The position numbers and the translations under genes are program-made. A model generated the notes under the pieces. That model ran no database searches and was not told where the DNA came from. It saw nothing but the letters and a program-made list of their open reading frames with translations. Positions 49,007 to 53,043 of a stretch of 53,043 bases of DNA are shown here, one piece after another; the first letter of the stretch is position 1; every line of letters begins with the position of its first letter. The DNA is from JBFMFB01 sp040752115 (GTDB lineage: Bacteria > Pseudomonadota > Gammaproteobacteria > Burkholderiales > Sulfuricellaceae), in assembly GCA_040752115.1 (NCBI GenBank), contig JBFMFB010000014.1:1-53043 (forward strand), given 5' to 3'.

Positions 49007-50137
49007 ATGCAAAACAGCACACTGGAACTCGCCAAGGCCCTGATCGCCCGTCGCTCGCTCACTCCCGACGACGCGGGTTGCCAGGACATCCTCGTCGCCC
49101 GCCTGGAAAAGCTCGGCTTCAATATCGAGAGAATGCGCTCCAACAACGTGGACAACCTCTGGGCGCGCAAGGGAACGGCGGGGCCGCTGGTGTGCTTCGC
49201 CGGCCATACCGATGTGGTGCCGACCGGACCGGCGGAAAAGTGGGACAGCGAGCCGTTCATGCCCACGATCCGAGACGGCATGCTGTTCGGCCGCGGCGCG
49301 GCGGACATGAAAACCTCGGTCGCCGCCTTCGTTACCGCCATCGAAGATTTCGTCGCCGCCCACCCCGATCATCCGGGCTCGATCGCGCTGCTGATCACTT
49401 CGGACGAAGAGGGGCCGGCGGTGGACGGGACGGTCAAGGTGGTAGAAATGCTGGCAGCACGCGGCGAGCGCATCGACTACTGCATCGTCGGCGAACCCAC
49501 CTGCGCCGGAAAATTCGGCGACATGGTGAAAAACGGCCGGCGCGGATCGCTCTCCGGCACGCTGACGGTAAAAGGCATCCAGGGCCACATCGCCTACCCG
49601 CACTTGGCGAAGAACCCGATCCACATGGCCGCCCCGGCGATCGCAGAACTCGCCGCCACGGCCTGGGACGAGGGCAACGAATATTTTCCGCCCACAACCT
49701 GGCAGATTTCCAACATCCACGGCGGCACCGGCGCCACCAACGTGATTCCGGGGCACGTCGACATCCTGTTCAACTTCCGCTTCTCCACCGCCAGCACCGT
49801 GGATAGCCTGAAGGAGCGGGTGCGCGCCATTCTCGGCAAGCACGGCCTGAGCTACGACCTCGAATGGGAATTGTCGAAGCCATATCTCACGCCCCGCGGC
49901 GATCTGGTGGATGCGATCGGCGCGGCGATCGAAAGCGTCACCGGCATCGTGCCCGAGCTTTCCACTTCCGGCGGCACCTCGGACGGCCGCTTCATCGCCG
50001 ACATCTGCCCGCAGGTGGTGGAGTTCGGCCCGCTCAACGCCACCATCCACAAGCTCAACGAATGCGTGGCGGTGGCGGATATCGAGCCGCTCAAGGAGAT
50101 TTACCGGCGCACGCTTGAAAACCTGCTGGTCGACTAA
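49007..50137 (+). CDS. dapE: Succinyl-diaminopimelate desuccinylase
   Basis: M20-family zinc hydrolase that releases LL-diaminopimelate. At 376 aa it has typical length. Metal-site motifs are FAGHTDVVPTGP (His), GRGAADMKTSVAAF (Asp), ITSDEEGPAVDG (catalytic and ligand Glu) and CIVGEPTC (Glu). The dimerisation domain follows (GHIAYPHLAKNPIH). It separates from dapC-dapD only by the antisense hsp20 and repeats, so three lysine-pathway steps are clustered. Confidence 0.97.
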   Translation: MQNSTLELAKALIARRSLTPDDAGCQDILVARLEKLGFNIERMRSNNVDNLWARKGTAGPLVCFAGHTDVVPTGPAEKWDSEPFMPTIRDGMLFGRGAADMKTSVAAFVTAIEDFVAAHPDHPGSIALLITSDEEGPAVDGTVKVVEMLAARGERIDYCIVGEPTCAGKFGDMVKNGRRGSLSGTLTVKGIQGHIAYPHLAKNPIHMAAPAIAELAATAWDEGNEYFPPTTWQISNIHGGTGATNVIPGHVDILFNFRFSTASTVDSLKERVRAILGKHGLSYDLEWELSKPYLTPRGDLVDAIGAAIESVTGIVPELSTSGGTSDGRFIADICPQVVEFGPLNATIHKLNECVAVADIEPLKEIYRRTLENLLVD

Positions 50138-50146
50138 AATTCACCA

Positions 50147-50196
50147 ATAGGGCGGGCCATGCCCGCCGCGAAGATGGCGGCCGCGGGCCGCCCTAT
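50147..50196. repeat. Palindromic ATAGGGCGG element, copy 2
   Basis: ATAGGGCGG (50147-50155) pairs perfectly with CCGCCCTAT (50188-50196), with further inner complementarity around ATGGCGGCCGCGG. It is related to the element at 48309-48352. It fills most of the 77-bp dapE-prmB gap. Confidence 0.7.
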
Positions 50197-50214
50197 ACTA
50201 AGAGAACCGAAACC

Positions 50215-51108
50215 ATGTTCGACGAAGCAAAGAATCAACTCACCACCGTGCGCGACCTGCTGCGTTTCGCCGTCTCGTGCTTCAACGAAGCCGAGCTCTT
50301 CTTCGGCCACGGCACGCACAACGCCTACGACGAGGCGGCTTACCTGATTCTGCATACGCTGCATCTGCCGCTCGATACGCTCGACCCGTTCCTGGACGCC
50401 AGGCTCACCGCCACCGAACTCGGCGTCGTGCTGAACATTCTGGAACGGCGCGTGAAGGAGCGCGTGCCTGCTGCCTATCTGACCCACGAGGCTTGGCTGG
50501 GCGATTTCAAATTCTATGTGGACGAGCGTGTGATCGTGCCGCGCTCCTTCATCGCCGAGCTGCTGCGCGAGCGGCTGGCGCCGTGGGTCGCCGACCCCGA
50601 CGCGGTGGAATCCGGCCTCGACCTCTGCACCGGCTCGGGCTGCCTCGCCATCCTGATGGCGCACGCCTTTCCCAACGCCATGATCGACGCAGTGGACATT
50701 TCCGAAGACGCGCTCGACGTGGCGCAGCGCAACGTCCTCGACTACGGCTTGGACGAGCAGGTGATCCTGCTGCGCTCCGATCTCTTCTCGGGCTTGCAGG
50801 ATCAGCGCTACGACGTGATCGTCAGCAATCCGCCCTACGTCAATGCCGAATCCATGGAAGCCCTGCCGGAAGAATACCGCCGCGAGCCATCGCTCGCGCT
50901 GGCAAGCGGAGAAGACGGCCTGGACCACATCCGCACCATCCTGCGCGACGCGCCCAAACACCTTAACCAAGGGGGGCTGCTGGTAGTGGAATCCGGCCAC
51001 AATCGCGACACCCTGGAAGGCGCCTTTCCCCATCTGCCGTTCACCTGGCTCGAAACCAGCGCGGGGGACGAATTCGTCTTCCTGCTGCGCCGGGAGCAGC
51101 TTGTCTGA
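50215..51108 (+). CDS. prmB: 50S ribosomal protein L3 glutamine methyltransferase
   Basis: N5-glutamine methyltransferase of the HemK/PrmA-like family, 297 aa. The SAM motif is GLDLCTGSGCLAILMAHAFP near residue 138, followed by VDISEDALDVAQRN. The catalytic NPPY motif is in DVIVSNPPYVNAESMEALP. The EEYRREPSLALASGEDGLD region and the N-terminal segment (KERVPAAYLTHEAWLGDFKF) favour PrmB over PrmC. It is convergent with the cytochrome genes, 5 bp apart. Confidence 0.93.
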   Translation: MFDEAKNQLTTVRDLLRFAVSCFNEAELFFGHGTHNAYDEAAYLILHTLHLPLDTLDPFLDARLTATELGVVLNILERRVKERVPAAYLTHEAWLGDFKFYVDERVIVPRSFIAELLRERLAPWVADPDAVESGLDLCTGSGCLAILMAHAFPNAMIDAVDISEDALDVAQRNVLDYGLDEQVILLRSDLFSGLQDQRYDVIVSNPPYVNAESMEALPEEYRREPSLALASGEDGLDHIRTILRDAPKHLNQGGLLVVESGHNRDTLEGAFPHLPFTWLETSAGDEFVFLLRREQLV

Positions 51109-51113
51109 GTGAA

Positions 51114-51848
51114 TCAAAGCTTCTTGGCGACAACGTGGCAGCGCCGGCAGTTGTCCATCGGCCCCAGGGGAAATGCGACTTTGCCGTGGCACTTCCCGCA
51201 GAATTTCCCTTGCGCAATTTCCTTGAAAGACATCTGGGTCTCCCCCACCGACGTGGCGAAGGGAACGGGATGGCAGCTATCGCAGCCCACCCAGTAGGTA
51301 TGCATGCCGTGCGGGAAAAGCACGTCGGCCATGAGGTGGTTTTTGGCCTGGAGCACGATCAGCTTCTTGAAATGCCCGTCGTCCGCCACGTTGCGTCCAA
51401 TCATCTCATCCCTGGACTTGAATGTTCTGACCGCCGCAAACGGCGGGGCCAGCTCGTTTTCGCCGACGGTATCCCTCGGCCTGATGACGCCCTCCAAAAC
51501 CGCCTTGGTCCAGTTGACGCCGCCGAATTTGTCCTTGGGCAGCACACCAAGGGCCGGGGCCGCACCGGTCGGGATGTTTGCCGCCTTGTTCAGGCCATAG
51601 ATGTCGAGATTTCTGAGCAGCGCCTCGAGGTACGCATCCTGCGTGTCGCCGCAGTTGGAGCGAAGGCCGTCCAGGCATTTTGGAGCGAGCGGATCATCGG
51701 AGGCGGCCTGCTTTTTTTTCTGCGCTTGCGGCGCTTCGCTCTTCAGCAGGGAAAAATCGTCATAAGCCACGCAGCCGGCAAGCCCGCCCAGCAGCATCAC
51801 AGCCAGCCCGCCCCAGAAAACCGGTGCGGATTTCCGGAAATACGTCAT
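51114..51848 (-). CDS. Triheme c7-type cytochrome lipoprotein (third gene of set)
   Basis: A 244-aa predicted lipoprotein: N-terminal membrane segment with lipobox LAGC (Cys26), then about 150 residues with no known domain, then a C-terminal triheme domain with CDSCH (189), CGKCH (217) and CRRCH (234). FPHGMHTYW just before supplies two further His. KDKFGGVNWTKAVLEGVI in the middle is shared with its neighbour. It probably carries electrons at the periplasmic face of a membrane. The electron partner is unknown. It overlaps the upstream paralogue by 4 bp. Confidence 0.85.
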   Translation of the reverse strand: MTYFRKSAPVFWGGLAVMLLGGLAGCVAYDDFSLLKSEAPQAQKKKQAASDDPLAPKCLDGLRSNCGDTQDAYLEALLRNLDIYGLNKAANIPTGAAPALGVLPKDKFGGVNWTKAVLEGVIRPRDTVGENELAPPFAAVRTFKSRDEMIGRNVADDGHFKKLIVLQAKNHLMADVLFPHGMHTYWVGCDSCHPVPFATSVGETQMSFKEIAQGKFCGKCHGKVAFPLGPMDNCRRCHVVAKKL

Positions 51849-52540
51849 GTCGCAGGCGCTCCGGCTTTATCTTTCTCCCTGGAATGGCAGCGGGCGCAGT
51901 CCGCAAGCGGGAATGCCACTTTCCCGTGGCAACTGCCGCACCATTTCCCTTCCCCGATCTCTTTCATGCTCATTTTGTTCTGCCCCTTGCCCATGACGAA
52001 CAACGCCGGATGGCAAGCGGCGCAATCGAACCAGTAGGTATGCTGGCGGTGCGGAAAAACGACGTCCTTGACGAAGTCGCTCCTGGGCTTGATCACGATG
52101 TCGAGCTCCAGCGGCGGCGCGCTCTCCGCCGCCGGGTCGAGAGACTCCTTGGGCTGGATCACGCCCGCGTCCACCATCGCGACCCAGTTCACCAGACCGA
52201 ATTTGTCCTTGGCGATGCCCGCAATCTGGAGCGCCGGCGGGCGCTCGGCCATTCCGGCGCGATAGGCTTCGCTCGCCGGGCGGCTCGGATCGCCCCTCCC
52301 CGCCAGTCTTCCGCCGATCCCGAGGTAGATCGGGCTGGCCGGATCCTCGGGACTCAACGCACGGAGAGGCGGCTTTGCCTGCGCCTGCACATTCACGGCC
52401 GGGGGCGAGCCCGCCTTCCCGGCTTCGCCGTCCTGAAGCTCGGAGATGTTTCTTGGCGACATGCAGCCCGCAAGACCGATCAGCAGGACGACTCCGCCCC
52501 ACAAACACGCCAACTTCAGATTTTGGCTGACCCGGTTCAT
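51845..52540 (-). CDS. Triheme c7-type cytochrome lipoprotein (second gene of set)
   Basis: 231 aa from the ATG at 52540, overlapping the upstream stop as ATGA. The lipobox is LAGC (Cys26). The triheme domain has CAACH (173), CGSCH (201) and CARCH (215), preceded by FPHRQHTYW. KDKFGLVNWVAMVDAGVI aligns with the third gene, so the two are paralogues along their length. Only two His outside the heme motifs lie in the triheme domain. The linker after the lipobox is Ala/Pro-rich. Confidence 0.85.
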   Translation of the reverse strand: MNRVSQNLKLACLWGGVVLLIGLAGCMSPRNISELQDGEAGKAGSPPAVNVQAQAKPPLRALSPEDPASPIYLGIGGRLAGRGDPSRPASEAYRAGMAERPPALQIAGIAKDKFGLVNWVAMVDAGVIQPKESLDPAAESAPPLELDIVIKPRSDFVKDVVFPHRQHTYWFDCAACHPALFVMGKGQNKMSMKEIGEGKWCGSCHGKVAFPLADCARCHSREKDKAGAPAT

Positions 52541-52899
52541 GGCCTGCTCCCCAGCAACAATTTGGTTTCCGGCTCTTTGCGTTCCGCGGCCTGGGTCTCG
52601 CCGGCATGGCATCGGTCGCAATAGATCGGCTCCCACGCGATCTTGCCGTTATGGCAGGTGCCGCAGAATTTGCCGTCCATGATGGCGCGCATGTTGACCT
52701 CGTTGGCACCGGCTGCCATGACGAACAGTTCCTCGTGACATACCTTGCATTTGTAGCGGATGCGGTGAAACCAGTGCGGGAACTGGACCGGCTTCATGCC
52801 TGCCTTTTCCATGCTCGCCGCAGTCCGGTTCATGATGACGTCGCCATATTCCGCTGAAAAAGCCGGCAAGGAGACTGCCGCCGCCCCCCCGGCCAGCAT
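52537..52899 (-). CDS. Triheme c7-type cytochrome, N-terminus cut by an insertion sequence
   Basis: At least 120 aa, with CKVCH (51), CGTCH (79) and CDRCH (94) and the FPHWFH pair before them; heme 1 to heme 2 spacing is 28 residues, as in both paralogues. The ATG at 52899 gives only a fragment of signal peptide (MLAGGAAAVSLPAFSA). In-frame hydrophobic codons (LSLSL) continue upstream until the IS end, without another start codon. The original start and promoter appear lost. Expression would need the internal ATG and a promoter supplied by the element. Confidence 0.8.
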   Translation of the reverse strand: MLAGGAAAVSLPAFSAEYGDVIMNRTAASMEKAGMKPVQFPHWFHRIRYKCKVCHEELFVMAAGANEVNMRAIMDGKFCGTCHNGKIAWEPIYCDRCHAGETQAAERKEPETKLLLGSRP

Positions 52900-52916
52900 G
52901 AGGGAGAGAGATAACT

Positions 52917-53043
52917 TGTATTCCTAACCTTCTCTAGTTGCATCAAGCCGCCTTTTTTGTGGGCGGTGTGATGAATCGTTGCACGGTCTCGTAGGGAGTC
53001 CGCCCGTTATTGCGATAGCCCAGATGTGGGCGTTCTCGGTTGT
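52917..53043 (-). mobile_element. Right-edge insertion sequence, one end visible
   Basis: The element end is placed at about 52917, where TGTATTCCTAACC begins with the TGT typical of many IS termini. A transposase reading frame follows from 52943 and runs out of the window. The opposite terminal repeat and target duplication cannot be seen, so the exact boundary is approximate. Confidence 0.7.
52943..53043 (-). CDS. IS transposase, integrase-core C-terminus (5' part outside window)
   Basis: The last 32 residues are visible. NRERPHLGYRNNGRTPYETV is the C-terminal signature of DDE integrase-core (rve) transposases of IS3/IS481-type elements, followed by a short basic tail ending at TGA (52943-52945). 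The catalytic DDE residues would lie beyond the edge. The family within the rve group cannot be settled from this fragment. Confidence 0.8.
   Translation of the reverse strand, partial: NRERPHLGYRNNGRTPYETVQRFITPPTKKAA

Noticed and set aside
4849..50050. Very long N-terminal extensions of several genes (def, spsF-type, hsp20, kinase, GGDEF-EAL frames)
   Set aside because: In each case the extension runs through a confidently called neighbour in another frame, and an internal ATG with a better ribosome-binding site matches the family N-terminus.

Overview
The window looks like the chromosome of a GC-rich betaproteobacterium, most likely from the Nitrosomonadales (Sulfuricella/Gallionella-type lineages). 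This rests on gene order and protein features: rpsB-tsf-pyrH-frr-uppS-cdsA-dxr-rseP, map-glnD, smc-zipA-ligA, a lateral fliC-flaG-fliD-fliS-fliT block, and triheme c-type cytochrome lipoproteins. The genus is an inference. No tRNA, rRNA or CRISPR array was seen, and no gap between genes exceeds 300 bases.

Layout. (1) Bases 1-7155, minus strand: translation and envelope genes rpsB, tsf, pyrH, frr, uppS, cdsA, dxr and rseP (rseP runs off the left edge). (2) 7398-10780, plus strand: map and glnD, divergent from rpsB. (3) 10830-39626: a run of about 29 kb entirely on the minus strand. In transcription order it holds smc, zipA, ligA, galU, a DsrE-like gene, hpt, a methylthioinosine/adenosine phosphorylase, def, a ten-gene nonulosonic-acid (pseudaminic-acid-type) and flagellin-glycosylation cluster, then fliC, flaG, fliD, fliS, fliT, a small unknown gene, a DUF2802-type gene, a FliK-like gene and an FlhB C-terminal-domain gene. 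(4) 39683-44995, plus strand: queF, an AEC transporter, and an overlapping trio of FGGY kinase, degenerate PilZ protein and PAS-GGDEF-EAL protein. (5) 45005-51108: a DMT transporter (minus), dapC, dapD, hsp20 (minus), dapE and prmB. (6) 51114-52899, minus strand: three tandem triheme c7-type cytochromes. The upstream end of the first is cut by an insertion sequence whose transposase continues past the right edge.

How the genes work together. The sugar cluster (pseB, pseC, aldo/keto reductase, methylase, SpsF-type nucleotidyltransferase, class III aminotransferase, pseG, second methyltransferase, pseI) should make an activated nine-carbon sugar. The Maf-type glycosyltransferase next to fliC would place it on flagellin. 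fliC carries a near-consensus sigma-28 promoter. The cluster has no recognisable pseH acetyltransferase and no classical pseF, so the product is probably not plain CMP-Pse5Ac7Ac. hpt next to the phosphorylase suggests purine salvage linked to methylthioadenosine recycling.

The window is mostly core genome. The most interesting parts are the variant glycosylation pathway, the IS-truncated cytochrome operon, the kinase/PilZ/c-di-GMP trio, two heptamer arrays sharing a GTGAR core (one inside a reading frame), and several families of long intergenic inverted repeats, including a perfect 34-bp one between dapC and dapD.
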